A stretch of 64,000 nucleotides of DNA from Saccharomyces paradoxus (lineage: Eukaryota > Ascomycota > Saccharomycetes > Saccharomycetales > Saccharomycetaceae): contig NC_047502.1 of the NCBI RefSeq assembly GCF_002079055.1, positions 806,001-870,000 on the forward strand, read 5' to 3'. Both the position numbers and the translations under genes were made by a program. The notes under the pieces were generated by a model that had not been told where the DNA came from, ran no database searches, and saw only the letters and a program-made list of their open reading frames with translations. Shown in pieces: positions 50,379 to 61,596 of this stretch. Every line of letters begins with the position of its first letter. Within the stretch, counting starts at the first letter, position 1.

Positions 50379-51422
50379 ATGGCTATGAAAGGAGAAAAAT
50401 TAAGTGAAGATGAAATTGCTCTATACGATAGACAAATTCGTCTATGGGGAATGGCAGCACAAGCCAATATGAGATCAGCGAAAGTGCTGCTAATCAATCT
50501 TGGAGCAATTGGCTCTGAAATCACTAAGAGTATCGTTCTTAGTGGTATAGGGCATTTAACAATATTGGATGGACACAAGGTGACCGAAGAAGATTTGGGT
50601 TCTCAATTCTTCATTGGCTCCGAAGATGTCGGCCAATGGAAGATTGATGTCACAAAAGAAAGAATTCAAGACTTGAACCCCCGTGTGGAGTTAAACTTTG
50701 ATAAGCAGGCCTTGCAAGAAAAAGATAAAGGATTCTTTCAGCAGTTTGATTTAGTCGTTGCTACAGAAATGAAGGCTGATGAAGCAATTAAAATTAACAA
50801 ATTAACTCGAAAATTAAACATTCCATTATATGTTGCTGGTTCTAATGGATTATTTGCGTATATTTTTGTCGATTTGATTGAATTTATTTCAGAGGACGAA
50901 AAATTGCAAAGTGTGAGACCTACTATTGCCGGTCCCATTTCAAACAATAGAAGTATCATAGAAGTTACCACTAGAAAAGATGAAGAAGATGAAAAAAAAA
51001 CGTATGAACGGATCAAGACCAAGAACAGCTATAGGCCATTGGACGAGGTCTTAAGCACAGCAACATTAAAGGAAAAAATGACGCAAAGACAATTAAAACG
51101 AGTCACCAGTATCTTGCCGTTAACCCTGTCATTATTACAGCATGAGCTCAATCAAAAGAGCAAGACTATAAGCTTTGAACAAATGAAAACAGATGCAGCT
51201 GTATGGTGCGAACATCTGGGTGTTCCAGCGACAGTGATAAACGACGAATACACTCAACAGTTTATCAAACAAAAAGGAATTGAATTTGCTCCTGTTGCGG
51301 CTATTATAGGGGGCGCTGTTGCGCAGGATGTCATTAACATCCTGGGTAAAAGGCTATCTCCATTGAATAATTTCATTGTTTTTGATGGTATTACTTTAGA
51401 CATGCCACTTTTTGAATTCTAA
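50379..51422 (+). CDS. AOS1: AOS1, SUMO-activating enzyme E1 small subunit
   Basis: The protein has 347 residues. It begins with the ThiF/E1 adenylation fold: ALYDRQIRLWGMAAQANMRSA (residues about 14-34), the nucleotide loop INLGAIGSEITKSIVLSG, and PVAAIIGGAVAQDVINILGK in the C-terminal part. Aos1 pairs with Uba2 to adenylate the SUMO protein Smt3; Aos1 lacks the catalytic cysteine, which is on Uba2. AOS1 is essential in yeast. The promoter is shared with HDA3, with 196 bp between the start codons. Confidence 0.98.
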   Translation: MAMKGEKLSEDEIALYDRQIRLWGMAAQANMRSAKVLLINLGAIGSEITKSIVLSGIGHLTILDGHKVTEEDLGSQFFIGSEDVGQWKIDVTKERIQDLNPRVELNFDKQALQEKDKGFFQQFDLVVATEMKADEAIKINKLTRKLNIPLYVAGSNGLFAYIFVDLIEFISEDEKLQSVRPTIAGPISNNRSIIEVTTRKDEEDEKKTYERIKTKNSYRPLDEVLSTATLKEKMTQRQLKRVTSILPLTLSLLQHELNQKSKTISFEQMKTDAAVWCEHLGVPATVINDEYTQQFIKQKGIEFAPVAAIIGGAVAQDVINILGKRLSPLNNFIVFDGITLDMPLFEF

Positions 51423-51521
51423 ATATATATATAACTACTATACAGCAGTGTCAGCCAAAAAAAAAAAGGCATAATTGAAGGCACTAAAGCATTATAGTCA
51501 TATATAGTAATAATAATAATC

Positions 51522-51553
<32 letters not shown>

Positions 51554-51766
51554 GATGGTAATAAAAAATAGAAAAGAAATTAGATACAGATATTCGTAGT
51601 AAAGGTCACCACACAGTACAAAAAAGAAGATAATATATTACTTAAAACCTCTATTGTTTCTGTTCAGGCCCAAAGGAAAATTCTTGCGCGCGCAGTGGAC
51701 TGGGCAGGCCTTATATTATACAAAAAGCCTAATATGATCAAATAAAACAAAAGAAAGCCGTCACTT
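51423..51766. other. Convergent 3' region AOS1 / SEC23
   Basis: Contains TATATATATA just after AOS1 (a likely polyadenylation efficiency element), a poly-A run at 51458-51467 and a TAA microsatellite at about 51508-51550. No gene was seen. Confidence 0.5.
51508..51550 (+). repeat. TAA trinucleotide microsatellite
   Basis: About 14 TAA/ATA units with one interruption (TCATAATA). It lies in the convergent 3' region, where length changes should be tolerated. It may be polymorphic among strains. Confidence 0.9.
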
Positions 51767-54073
51767 CTATGCTTGACCAGAGACGGCTACTTGTTGTAAG
51801 TGAGTCATGAAATTTTGTAAGGACACATCATCAGTCAAGACAATTGTAGACCCCCCGCGGGCCATGTCTTGATAGTTATCAGATGGGTTCAATTTAGATA
51901 ACAAGAATCTGGCTTGGGAACCACCGGCCTCAGTGTCAATGAATCTTGGTAGTGGGAACCTATCTACTAACAATTCTGCGGCTTCTAGTTTTGGTTCTTC
52001 TAGAAGAGCTTTGAAATCTGCGTATTGTGGATCGTCTTGGTAACCGGCTTTTCTCCACTGGGCGATCTGTTCACCGTGGTATATTAAGATGAAGAAAAAT
52101 GTATCTAATAATAGGATGGTATTGGGTTTGACAGAAATAGAATCCAGCAAGACAGGTTGTGGGTCATCCTCCATTGAGAAAGAAGTTAGAGTAGGTTGAA
52201 TCATAATTAAAGAATTAGTCGTATCCTCTCTTGTGAAAATATGTCTATAAAATGCAGTTTCATCCGGAGAATTGTTAAAGACACTTAAGAATTGGGACCT
52301 TCTTAAATAATAGGTGAATTGAGGATATAGCGAGAAATTTGGAGCCAACCTGAAGGATTGAGGATCATCTTTGTTATAGTCGGCGTACTTTTGACATAGC
52401 TTAATCAAAGTTCTGTCTAACCATCTAATAACATCAGCTCCATCATCAGTTTCAGCCTTGTGTACAGCAATACGGGCCATCAAAACGGCAGCTGCCTCTT
52501 GATCAAAGGAAGCTGCAATGGCGGGAGTGCCGAATGGCAAGAGTTGGTTTGCCACGGTGGTGACTCTAATACGGTTGGTACCGGAGGAGTGTTGATAAGT
52601 AGTGATGAATTGAGTATATGCTAGATTAGGTCTATCTGCTGAGCCAGGGGCAGACATCATTGGGTTAGAATTAGCCGCAGTGTTCGCAATTTCAAAGAAG
52701 ATTGCGTACGAGTGATAAGGTGATAAGGAAGCCATCTTCCAAGTAGACGTTGCACCGATACCGATTTCAGATTCACTGATATTATTGGCGTCTGTCCTCT
52801 TTACAGCGGAGGCATGTCCAATCAAACCTTGTACCTTCAAGTCTTTACTTGTCTTGACTGCCATATTACCGTTGAAAGCCATCTTCAAATACCCTTCTTC
52901 ATCCTTGGCAAACAGTCTCAAGTAAGACTGTTTGAAGATCGCAGTGGAGAACGCATCGGTTAGCAATAATACGCCTCCAGTAGAGTCGGTCAATTGTTTC
53001 ATTTCAGACATACCGATTTGATCGTAACAACCGGCAAAGATATCAACAGTGTGTCCATTGACGGCAACCCTTTGAGCAATCTGGTTATAGAACTTGCAGG
53101 CCTTCTTGTAATGTTGCGCGTGATCCGAATCGATGTCGTGGTGAGATCTCAAAGGGTCTTTTAACTCCGAGTTAACAATCAAACCTGGGGCCACGGTACC
53201 TGGACCGGAGGCGAAAAGAATGATTCTTGCAGGGATGTTCTTGTAACAGCCCTGTAAAAGCAAAGACGCAATATTCAAAGCGGAACCTGTAGCTCTTAAT
53301 GGTCTATGACCTGCTGGGACAGACCATTGATCTGGAGACAGATTTTCGAGCAGTTGATTCAGTTTAAACTCGACCTGTTCCAAGGGCAGGAAGAACCTAT
53401 TCAAGGAAAAGGGCGTGACTTTGTTCATGGCGTTCGGTAGATGAGATGGAGCACCACCGGGGCCGGTAGGCTTTTGGCCCGTTAACATTTCGGTCAACGC
53501 CTCGAGCTGGTACTCTCTGTCGCCTCTGAACACGTTGCACCTGTCAATGGTTTCGCTGGACAGATCGTGCAATTGAACAACGTTCCCATAAGTGATCAAC
53601 CCAATCAGTGCGTTGGGGGGTAATAGAGACAACGAAGTGATGATAGACTCCTTCAGCGAGTCGAGATTCTCCGTTTCGGAAGTCAGATCCACAACAAAGA
53701 AGAAAATGGGGGGGACGGTGACGGGCTTGTTAGTGATGTACTCAATGGTGGTGGACTGTAACTCTAGCGGCATGTTTTCCTGCGATAAGTTGGTGTACTG
53801 TGGAGGCAAATGGTTCCTGGAGTTACAGATGGGACAACTCCAGGATGAATTACGCGGATCAATCACACAGTAAGGATTTAGAATCGACTTACAGTGCGGA
53901 CCGGAACACACAACTGGATTGTATGGGGCAACGTTCAATTCGTCGTACTCCTTCAAAGGAGTGTACAAGCAGCCAACGGGGACAACGTTGCTGTTAGCGT
54001 CGCTTCTGGTAGAGGGAAACACGTTCCAGGTGAAACGGACCCCGTTGATGTCTTCATTAGTCTCGAAGTCCAT
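51767..54073 (-). CDS. SEC23: SEC23, COPII inner-coat subunit and Sar1 GTPase activator
   Basis: The protein has 768 residues. The N-terminal zinc finger is visible in [13 protein letters not shown] and [11 protein letters not shown] (Cys pairs around 56-61 and 75-80). A beta-barrel and trunk domain follow ([13 protein letters not shown]), then the helical domain and a C-terminal gelsolin-like domain. Arg722 is the Sar1-stimulating finger in the reference; I did not count it here. The trunk contacts Sec24. Sec23-Sec24 drives vesicle budding from the ER. BET2 in this window is also required for ER-to-Golgi transport. Confidence 0.99.
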
Positions 54074-54604
54074 GGCTAGAAAAGGGAAAGGGGAGGCAGG
54101 CGACAGACAGATAAATACTGGCTTCAGTTAATTGTGTGTCTTGCTGGACGTGGCAAGATCACAACAAGTATCATTTTTTTCTTTTTTCAAACGTGTTTTT
54201 CTTTTATTCTTGCTGGAACTTTCCTCCTTTGGAACAAACGAGAGGGCGACGGGCTGCTCGTCACAAGCGACAAAGCTCGACTGACAGTAAATAATCGTGC
54301 TAAAACAAAACTAACGCAACCTATCACACTATGAACAGTAGTCAACTTGCATTGCATCCACGTTGGTTATAGTATGTCTTAGGCATGTGCAATCTCTCCC
54401 CATATTATTGTAAAGACGAGCATAAAACACCAGTTCAAGCGTCCGGGTAACTTTTCTTAATTTACCTCTTTTCCTCCCAACATATATGAACATGAGATAG
54501 CAAGAGCAAGAAACAACGGTTCATGAACAATAGGTAAAACAACACAGCACAACACAGCACAGCATACCGTACCACACCACGCCACGTCACAACACAACAA
54601 GATA
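54074..54604. other. Divergent intergenic region SEC23 / SMX3
   Basis: A 531-bp shared promoter region. Just ahead of SMX3 is an AACACAGCACAACACAGCAC-type direct repeat and a CCACACCACGCCACG stretch (about 54543-54587), which lie in the likely 5' leader. No RNA gene was recognised. Confidence 0.45.
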
Positions 54605-54865
54605 ATGAGCGAGAGCAGTGATATTAGCGCGATGCAGCCAGTGAACCCGAAACCGTTCCTCAAGGGCCTGGTCAACCATCGTGTGGGCGTCAAGCTTAAG
54701 TTCAACAACACCGAATACAGAGGTACGCTTGTGTCCACGGACAACTACTTTAACCTGCAACTGAACGAAGCAGAAGAGTTCGTCGCGGGTGTCTCGCACG
54801 GCACTCTAGGGGAGATCTTCATCCGCTGCAATAATGTGCTCTACATCAGGGAGCTGCCGAATTAA
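54605..54865 (+). CDS. SMX3: SMX3, Sm core protein F of spliceosomal snRNPs
   Basis: The protein has 86 residues. The Sm1 motif ([35 protein letters not shown], read in parts: [20 protein letters not shown]) and Sm2 motif ([12 protein letters not shown]) are both present. SmF is one of seven Sm proteins that ring the U1, U2, U4 and U5 snRNAs. The codon use is more GC-rich than in neighbours, as often seen in well-expressed small genes. Confidence 0.98.
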   Translation: MSESSDISAMQPVNPKPFLKGLVNHRVGVKLKFNNTEYRGTLVSTDNYFNLQLNEAEEFVAGVSHGTLGEIFIRCNNVLYIRELPN

Positions 54866-55163
54866 GATGACTGCGCTCGTGTTCCCTACATACCAATATA
54901 TACGCTTTCTACTGTAACGCAATATTATTCTATAGCACCCACGTCCCGTATTGTTTTTTTTTTGTTTTAGTTTATATTGTTTTATTTTTCTTTCTTCCTT
55001 CTTCCTGCTTTTGGATTTCCCTCGCATTGTGGATAGCGTGGAAAAAATAAAGGATTTCCAGTATTTGAAAAATTTTCAGTATTCTTACGTGTTCCTAACT
55101 CCACAGAGAGGGCTATTGCTATAACGCTATCGCGCCAATTATACCCACATAGACGCACTCACA

Positions 55164-55967
55164 ATGAGCATTGAATACTCTGTTATCGTTCCTGCCTACC
55201 ATGAAAAGCTAAACATCAAACCCTTGACAACCAGACTGTTTGCCGGCATGAGCCCTGAAATGGCCAAGAAGACCGAGTTGATCTTTGTCGACGACAACTC
55301 GCAGGACGGCTCCGTTGAGGAGGTCGACTCCCTAGCGCACAAAGGCTACAACGTCCGCATCATTGTCAGGACCAATGAGCGCGGTCTATCTTCTGCCGTT
55401 CTTAAGGGTTTCTACGAGGCCAAGGGCCAGTACCTGGTGTGCATGGATGCAGACCTACAACACCCTCCCGAGACCGTGCCCAAATTGTTCGAGTCTTTGC
55501 ACGATCACGCCTTCACTCTGGGTACCAGATACGCCCCAGGCGTCGGTATCGACAAGGACTGGCCTATGTACAGACGCGTCATTTCTTCCACTGCTAGGAT
55601 GATGGCCAGACCTTTGACCATCGCCTCCGACCCCATGAGTGGGTTTTTCGGCCTACAAAAGAAGTACCTCGAGAACTGCAACCCTAAGGACATCAACTCG
55701 CAAGGTTTCAAGATTGCCCTTGAGCTTCTAGCCAAGCTTCCTCTACCAAGGGACCCTAGAGTGGCAATCGGCGAAGTGCCATTCACCTTCGGTGTGAGAA
55801 CAGAAGGTGAGTCCAAGCTGTCAGGTAAAGTCATTATCCAATATTTGCAACAACTCAAGGAGCTCTACGTCTTCAAGTTTGGCGCCAACAACCTTATCCT
55901 CTTCATTACTTTCTGGTCCATTCTGTTCTTCTACGTTTGCTACCAACTATACCATTTGGTCTTTTAA
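55164..55967 (+). CDS. DPM1: DPM1, dolichol phosphate mannose synthase
   Basis: The enzyme has 267 residues. It is a GT2 glycosyltransferase: VIVPAYHEKLNI at the N-terminus, the FVDDNSQDGS motif and the metal/sugar-binding MDADLQHPPE block. A single C-terminal membrane helix (LILFITFWSILFFYVCYQLYHLVF) anchors it in the ER. This is the one-subunit type with its own anchor; it needs no DPM2/DPM3. It makes dolichyl-phosphate mannose from GDP-mannose for N-glycans, O-mannosylation and GPI anchors. Codon use is strongly biased to preferred codons, so expression should be high. Confidence 0.99.
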   Translation: MSIEYSVIVPAYHEKLNIKPLTTRLFAGMSPEMAKKTELIFVDDNSQDGSVEEVDSLAHKGYNVRIIVRTNERGLSSAVLKGFYEAKGQYLVCMDADLQHPPETVPKLFESLHDHAFTLGTRYAPGVGIDKDWPMYRRVISSTARMMARPLTIASDPMSGFFGLQKKYLENCNPKDINSQGFKIALELLAKLPLPRDPRVAIGEVPFTFGVRTEGESKLSGKVIIQYLQQLKELYVFKFGANNLILFITFWSILFFYVCYQLYHLVF

Positions 55968-56443
55968 AGGGGTTGAATGCTAACGAAAAAAAATACGTCT
56001 TTTATATGTCTCTTTAAGTACTTCTTTCAGGTATATGCCTTTAATTACACTCTCCCCTTTCTAATCCTATTTTGACCATCATTGTTAACGTAATATTTGC
56101 CCTAGGGTAAAAATGGAAAATCTACTAGGCCGTAACTCATTTCTTCCCCACCCCCACACATAGGGTTCAGAAACTGACTTCACAACCCTTTTGCATTGTT
56201 TCTCCACGCGGCGCTACCAAATGCATCCAATTTTTTTTTTGTCACAACAGCACCAACCCCTTGAAATAGCCAATTCTTCTCGAGACTTTGCTCCCTTAAT
56301 CTTTCCTTCCCCCCGGTTTCTTCATGATTATATATATCAAGCTCGTATATTACACTATACTCATATTACTCATATCGTAATATTACTGCTCCTGACTTCC
56401 AGTCAACCCGGCATCCACGATCATCCTTAGTATACACTACTTC
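55968..56443. other. DPM1 3' flank and GDB1 promoter
   Basis: This 476-bp stretch contains two CCCCT stress-element cores, GCGGCGC near 56208, ATATATAT near 56331-56337 as a possible TATA box, and pyrimidine runs. No gene was seen. Confidence 0.45.
56054..56261 (-). promoter_or_regulatory. Two STRE cores (CCCCT) upstream of GDB1
   Basis: CCCCT occurs at 56054-56058 and 56257-56261, about 185-390 bp before the GDB1 start; the complement is the AGGGG core of Msn2/Msn4 sites. Gdb1 acts together with Gph1, whose promoter here has three such cores. Confidence 0.5.
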
Positions 56444-59400
56444 ATGAATAGATCTTTACTGCTACGTTTGTCGGACACCGGTGAACCCGTTACAAGCTGC
56501 TCTTACGGCAAAGGTGTCCTGACACTACCACCCATTCCGCTCCCTAAAGACGCCCCAAAGGACCAACCGCTATATACAGTCAAGTTATTGATATCTGCGG
56601 GCTCTCCTGTGGCTAGAGATGGGCTGGTTTGGACTAATTGTCCTCCAGATCACAACACGCCCTTCAAGAGAGACAAATTTTACAAAAAAATCATTCATTC
56701 CAGCTTTCACGAGGATGACTGCATCGACTTGAATGTCTACGCTCCGGGCTCGTACTGCTTTTATCTATCCTTCAGGAACGATAACGAAAAGCTGGAGACA
56801 ACAAGGAAATACTACTTTATTGCCTTACCCATGCTTTACATAAACGATCAGTTCCTTCCTTTAAATTCCATCGCTTTGCAGAGTGTCGTATCGAAATGGT
56901 TGGGCTCCGACTGGGAGCCAATCCTATCGAAAATTGCCGCCAAAAACTACAACATGGTGCATTTCACTCCCCTGCAGGAAAGAGGCGAGTCTAATTCACC
57001 TTACTCTATATACGACCAGTTACAGTTTGACCAGGAACACTTCAAGTCTCCTGAAGACGTGAAAAACTTAGTTGAACATATACATCGCGATCTAAACATG
57101 CTTTCGTTGACAGATATTGTCTTTAATCACACAGCTAATAATTCTCCTTGGTTGGTTGAGCATCCAGAGGCTGGGTACAATCACATCACTGCTCCACATT
57201 TAATCAGCGCTATAGAGCTCGACCAGGAACTACTCAATTTTAGCAGCAACTTGAAATCCTGGGGCTATCCTACCGAACTGGAAAGTATAGAAGATCTTTT
57301 CAAGATCATGGACGGTATTAAAGTACATGTCTTAGGGTCGTTGAAACTGTGGGAATACTATGCAGTAAATGTGCAAACGGCACTTCAGGATATCAAGGCT
57401 CATTGGAATGACGAATCTAACGAAAGCTACAACTTCCCCGAGGATATTAAGGATATCTCGTCCGATTTGGTAAAATTGGCTTCCTTTGTGAAGGATAACG
57501 TCACTGAGGCAAACTTCGGCACTCTTGGTGAAAGAAACTCAAACAAAATTAACGTGTCCAAGTTTATTCAACTACTGAAGCTCATTAGCGATACGGGTAG
57601 TGAAGACTGCGAATCTTTCTTGGCCACCGCTCAGAACATCTTGAACGAGGTCAACTTACCCCTATATAGAGAATACGACGATGACGTCAGTGAGATACTC
57701 GAGCAACTGTTCAATCGTATTAAGTATTTGAGATTAGATGATAACGGACCTAAGCAGGGTCCAGTAACCGTAGAAGTGCCCTTAACAGAGCCTTATTTTA
57801 CGAGGTTCAAAGGAAAAGACGGTATCAACTATGCCCTCGCCAACAATGGTTGGATATGGAATGGTAACCCACTAGTGGATTTTGCATCTCAAAATTCAAG
57901 AGCTTATTTACGTAGAGAAGTTATCGTGTGGGGGGACTGTGTCAAGTTAAGATACGGTAGAAGCCCTGAAGACTCTCCGTACTTGTGGGAAAGGATGTCC
58001 AAATATATAGAAATGAACGCCAAAATATTTGATGGGTTCAGGATCGATAACTGTCATTCTACTCCGATACATGTTGGCGAATATTTTCTGGATTTGGCAA
58101 GAAAATACAACCCGAACCTTTACGTCGTCGCAGAGCTGTTCTCTGGTTCCGAAACACTAGATTGTCTGTTTGTCGAAAGGTTAGGTATTTCCTCTTTAAT
58201 CAGAGAAGCAATGCAGGCTTGGTCCGAAGAAGAGTTGTCCAGACTGGTCCATAAGCATGGTGGTAGGCCCATTGGCTCCTATAAGTTTGTTCCCATGGAC
58301 GACTTTTCATATCCAGCTGATATCAATTTAAATGAAGAACATTGTTTCAACGACGCCAGTGATAACTCCATAAGATGTGTATCAGAAATCATGATTCCAA
58401 AAATTTTAACCGCCACTCCGCCACATGCCTTATTCATGGACTGTACTCACGATAATGAAACTCCGTTTGAAAAGAGAACAGTCGAAGACACCTTACCCAA
58501 TGCTGCGTTAGTAGCGCTTTGCTCATCCGCCATTGGATCTGTTTATGGTTACGACGAAATTTTCCCACATTTACTGAATTTGGTCACTGAGAAAAGACAT
58601 TATGACATTTCTACTCCTACTGGTAGCCCTTCGATGGGAATAACCAAAGTCAAGGCCACTTTGAATTCGATTAGAACAAGTATGGGTAAGAAAGCATATG
58701 ACATTGAAGACTCTGAAATGCATGTGCATCACCAGGGCCAGTATATTACTTTCCATCGTATGGATGTTAAATCCGGCAAAGGTTGGTACTTAATTGCCAG
58801 GATGAAATTTTCTGATAATGGCGACCCTAACGAGACTTTACCCCCAGTGGTGTTAAATCAGTCCTTGTGCTCCCTCAAATTTTCATATGCTTTAGAAAGA
58901 ATTGGCGATGAAGTTCCCGATGATGATAAATTCATTAAAGGTATTCCCACAAAATTGAAGGAGCTTGAGGGGTTCGAAATTTCTTATGATGACGATAAAA
59001 AAATTTCAACGATAAAACTACCCAATGAATTCCCTCAAGGATCTATTGCCATTTTTGAGACCCAACAAAATGGTGTAGACGAGTCCCTCGATCACTTCAT
59101 AAGGTCAGGTGCTTTAAAGGCCACTTCAAATTTGACTTTAGAGTCGATAAATTCCATCTTATATCGTAGTGAGCCTGAAGAATACGACGTTAGCGCCGGC
59201 GAAGGCGGTGCTTATATTATTCCTGATTTTGGAAAGCCGGTGTATTGCGGCCTGCAAGGTTGGGTTTCTGTTTTGAGAAAGATTGTGTTTTACAATGATT
59301 TGGCGCATCCCTTAAGCGCAAATTTAAGAAATGGACACTGGGCTTTAGATTATACTATCAGTAGGCTCAATTACTACAGCGACGAAGTAGGAATCACAGA

Positions 59401-61054
59401 AGTACAGAACTGGTTACGCTCAAGATTCGATAGAGTGAAAAAGTTACCGAGCTACTTAGTGCCCAGTTATTTCGCCTTGATCATAGGTATTCTTTATGGT
59501 TGTTGTCGCTTGAAAGCAATACAGCTGATGTCTCGTAATATTGGTAAATCTACATTGTTCGTACAAAGCTTATCAATGACATCCATCCAGATGGTTTCCA
59601 AAATGAAGTCAACCTCTATTTTACCAGGCGAAAATGTTCCCTCTATGGCTGCAGGTTTGCCACATTTCAGCGTAAACTATATGAGGTGCTGGGGTAGAGA
59701 TGTATTTATATCGTTAAGAGGTATTTTATTAACCACAGGTAGATTTGATGAAGCAAAGGCGCATATACTAGCCTTTGCAAAAACTTTGAAACATGGTTTA
59801 ATTCCAAATTTGTTGGATGCGGGTAGGAACCCAAGGTATAATGCTCGTGATGCTGCATGGTTCTTTTTGCAAGCTGTACAGGACTATATTCATATCGTTC
59901 CTGATGGTGAAAAAATCTTACAAGAGCAAATAACAAGAAGGTTCCCACTGGATGACACTTACATTCCTGTAGATGATCCAAGGGCATTTAGTTACTCTAG
60001 TACCTTGGAAGAGATTGTTTACGAAATCTTGAGTAGACATGCTAAGGGAATTAAGTTTAGGGAAGCTAATGCAGGTCCAAACTTAGATCGTGTTATGAGC
60101 GATGAAGGGTTTAACGTTGAAATCTACGTCGATTGGTCTACTGGGTTAGTTCACGGTGGATCTCAGTATAATTGCGGTACCTGGATGGATAAGATGGGAG
60201 AAAGCGAAAAAGCAGGTTCTGTCGGTATACCTGGAACACCTAGAGACGGAGCCGCAATAGAAATTAACGGGCTTTTAAAAAGTGCTTTAAGATTTGTTAT
60301 TGAGCTAAGCAAGAAGGGATTGTTCAAGTTTACCGATGTGGAGAAACAAGACGGTGATAAAATTAGTTTTACTGAATGGAATCAATTACTCCAAGACAAC
60401 TTCGAAAAAAGATACTATATCCCGGAGGACCCATCGGAAGATGCAGAATATGATGTGGAGGCCAAACTGGGGGTTAATAGAAGAGGAGTATACAGAGACT
60501 TATACAAGTCAGGTAAGCCTTATGAAGATTATCAGTTAAGACCAAATTTTGCCATTGCCATGACTGTGGCACCGGAATTATTTGTACCTCAACATGCCAC
60601 AAAAGCAATCACTATTGCGGATAAAGTTTTAAGAGGTCCAGTAGGTATGCGCACTTTAGATCCAAGTGATTACAATTACCGTCCTTACTACAACAATGGA
60701 GAAGATTCAGAAGATTTTGCCACCTCAAAAGGTAGAAACTATCACCAAGGTCCTGAATGGGTTTGGCTTTACGGCTACTTTTTAAGAGCATTCCATCATT
60801 TCCACTTCAAAACCAGTCCACGTTGCCAGAATGCCGCCAAAGAAAAACCGTCTTCGTATTTGTACCAACAATTATACTACAGATTAAAGGACAATAGAAA
60901 ATGGATTTCTGAGAGTGTGTGGGCAGGATTGACAGAACTAACCAACAAGGACGGCGAGTTGTGCAATGACTCAAGCCCTACACAAGCCTGGAGTTCTGCT
61001 TGTTTGTTGGATCTATTTTATGATTTGTGGGATGCCTACGAAGATGATTCCTGA
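56444..61054 (+). CDS. GDB1: GDB1, glycogen debranching enzyme
   Basis: The enzyme has 1536 residues, full length. It carries two activities. The N-terminal half is a GH13-like 4-alpha-glucanotransferase with FDGFRIDN (nucleophile Asp535), acid/base Glu564 in VVAELFSG and Asp670 in CTHDNE. The C-terminal half is a GH133 amylo-alpha-1,6-glucosidase with GLPHFSVNYMRCWGRDVFIS and RDGAAIEINGL. It removes branch points so that Gph1 can continue. All key residues are intact. The start MNRSLLLRLSDTGE follows a pyrimidine-rich leader. Confidence 0.99.
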   Translation: MNRSLLLRLSDTGEPVTSCSYGKGVLTLPPIPLPKDAPKDQPLYTVKLLISAGSPVARDGLVWTNCPPDHNTPFKRDKFYKKIIHSSFHEDDCIDLNVYAPGSYCFYLSFRNDNEKLETTRKYYFIALPMLYINDQFLPLNSIALQSVVSKWLGSDWEPILSKIAAKNYNMVHFTPLQERGESNSPYSIYDQLQFDQEHFKSPEDVKNLVEHIHRDLNMLSLTDIVFNHTANNSPWLVEHPEAGYNHITAPHLISAIELDQELLNFSSNLKSWGYPTELESIEDLFKIMDGIKVHVLGSLKLWEYYAVNVQTALQDIKAHWNDESNESYNFPEDIKDISSDLVKLASFVKDNVTEANFGTLGERNSNKINVSKFIQLLKLISDTGSEDCESFLATAQNILNEVNLPLYREYDDDVSEILEQLFNRIKYLRLDDNGPKQGPVTVEVPLTEPYFTRFKGKDGINYALANNGWIWNGNPLVDFASQNSRAYLRREVIVWGDCVKLRYGRSPEDSPYLWERMSKYIEMNAKIFDGFRIDNCHSTPIHVGEYFLDLARKYNPNLYVVAELFSGSETLDCLFVERLGISSLIREAMQAWSEEELSRLVHKHGGRPIGSYKFVPMDDFSYPADINLNEEHCFNDASDNSIRCVSEIMIPKILTATPPHALFMDCTHDNETPFEKRTVEDTLPNAALVALCSSAIGSVYGYDEIFPHLLNLVTEKRHYDISTPTGSPSMGITKVKATLNSIRTSMGKKAYDIEDSEMHVHHQGQYITFHRMDVKSGKGWYLIARMKFSDNGDPNETLPPVVLNQSLCSLKFSYALERIGDEVPDDDKFIKGIPTKLKELEGFEISYDDDKKISTIKLPNEFPQGSIAIFETQQNGVDESLDHFIRSGALKATSNLTLESINSILYRSEPEEYDVSAGEGGAYIIPDFGKPVYCGLQGWVSVLRKIVFYNDLAHPLSANLRNGHWALDYTISRLNYYSDEVGITEVQNWLRSRFDRVKKLPSYLVPSYFALIIGILYGCCRLKAIQLMSRNIGKSTLFVQSLSMTSIQMVSKMKSTSILPGENVPSMAAGLPHFSVNYMRCWGRDVFISLRGILLTTGRFDEAKAHILAFAKTLKHGLIPNLLDAGRNPRYNARDAAWFFLQAVQDYIHIVPDGEKILQEQITRRFPLDDTYIPVDDPRAFSYSSTLEEIVYEILSRHAKGIKFREANAGPNLDRVMSDEGFNVEIYVDWSTGLVHGGSQYNCGTWMDKMGESEKAGSVGIPGTPRDGAAIEINGLLKSALRFVIELSKKGLFKFTDVEKQDGDKISFTEWNQLLQDNFEKRYYIPEDPSEDAEYDVEAKLGVNRRGVYRDLYKSGKPYEDYQLRPNFAIAMTVAPELFVPQHATKAITIADKVLRGPVGMRTLDPSDYNYRPYYNNGEDSEDFATSKGRNYHQGPEWVWLYGYFLRAFHHFHFKTSPRCQNAAKEKPSSYLYQQLYYRLKDNRKWISESVWAGLTELTNKDGELCNDSSPTQAWSSACLLDLFYDLWDAYEDDS

Positions 61055-61596
61055 AAATAGTTAGAGTATAAATTAATCGAACAGCTTCTTTTCCCCACTA
61101 ATCCTTTTTTTTTTCTGTTTAACTATAAATATATAAATCTACATCCCTATCTCTATTGATAATAAAACATATAAAATCGTATATTTTTTGTATACGTATT
61201 ATCGTTTTGAGGAGCGAGAGCGAAAACGAAAATAAAAGAAATAAAGGGAACACACGTGAAAGTGAAGGACAGCAGTAACCAAGGGGGGCAAAACGCGTCA
61301 GAACAAGAGGTGAAAGGGTTGTCACGTACGTATTTAAACCGGAGTGAGCCGTTTGCGTGTTACAATCATTAAACATCCCTGTTGTTTGTTTAATTCGCTA
61401 AGATCTAAATCTTTAACTAAGTAAGCAGCGGCAGTTACAGAAAGAGGTGAAAAGTAAAACAAGGGTGTATAGATTTTCGTTACCTCACATAGATATAGAA
61501 CGAATTCATAGGTATCAAATACATTCCACTTACGCTTTGCAGGTTCAAGTCTTGAAAAGAACGCAGAACATATAGCCCGGTTGAATAGTATGAGTC
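61055..61596. other. GDB1 3' flank and ATG13 promoter
   Basis: The left part has TATATAAAT elements suited to 3'-end formation. The right part is the ATG13 promoter and leader, with CACGTG-like GTCACGTACGTA near 61320-61331. An ATG at 61590 opens an upstream frame overlapping the ATG13 start. Confidence 0.45.
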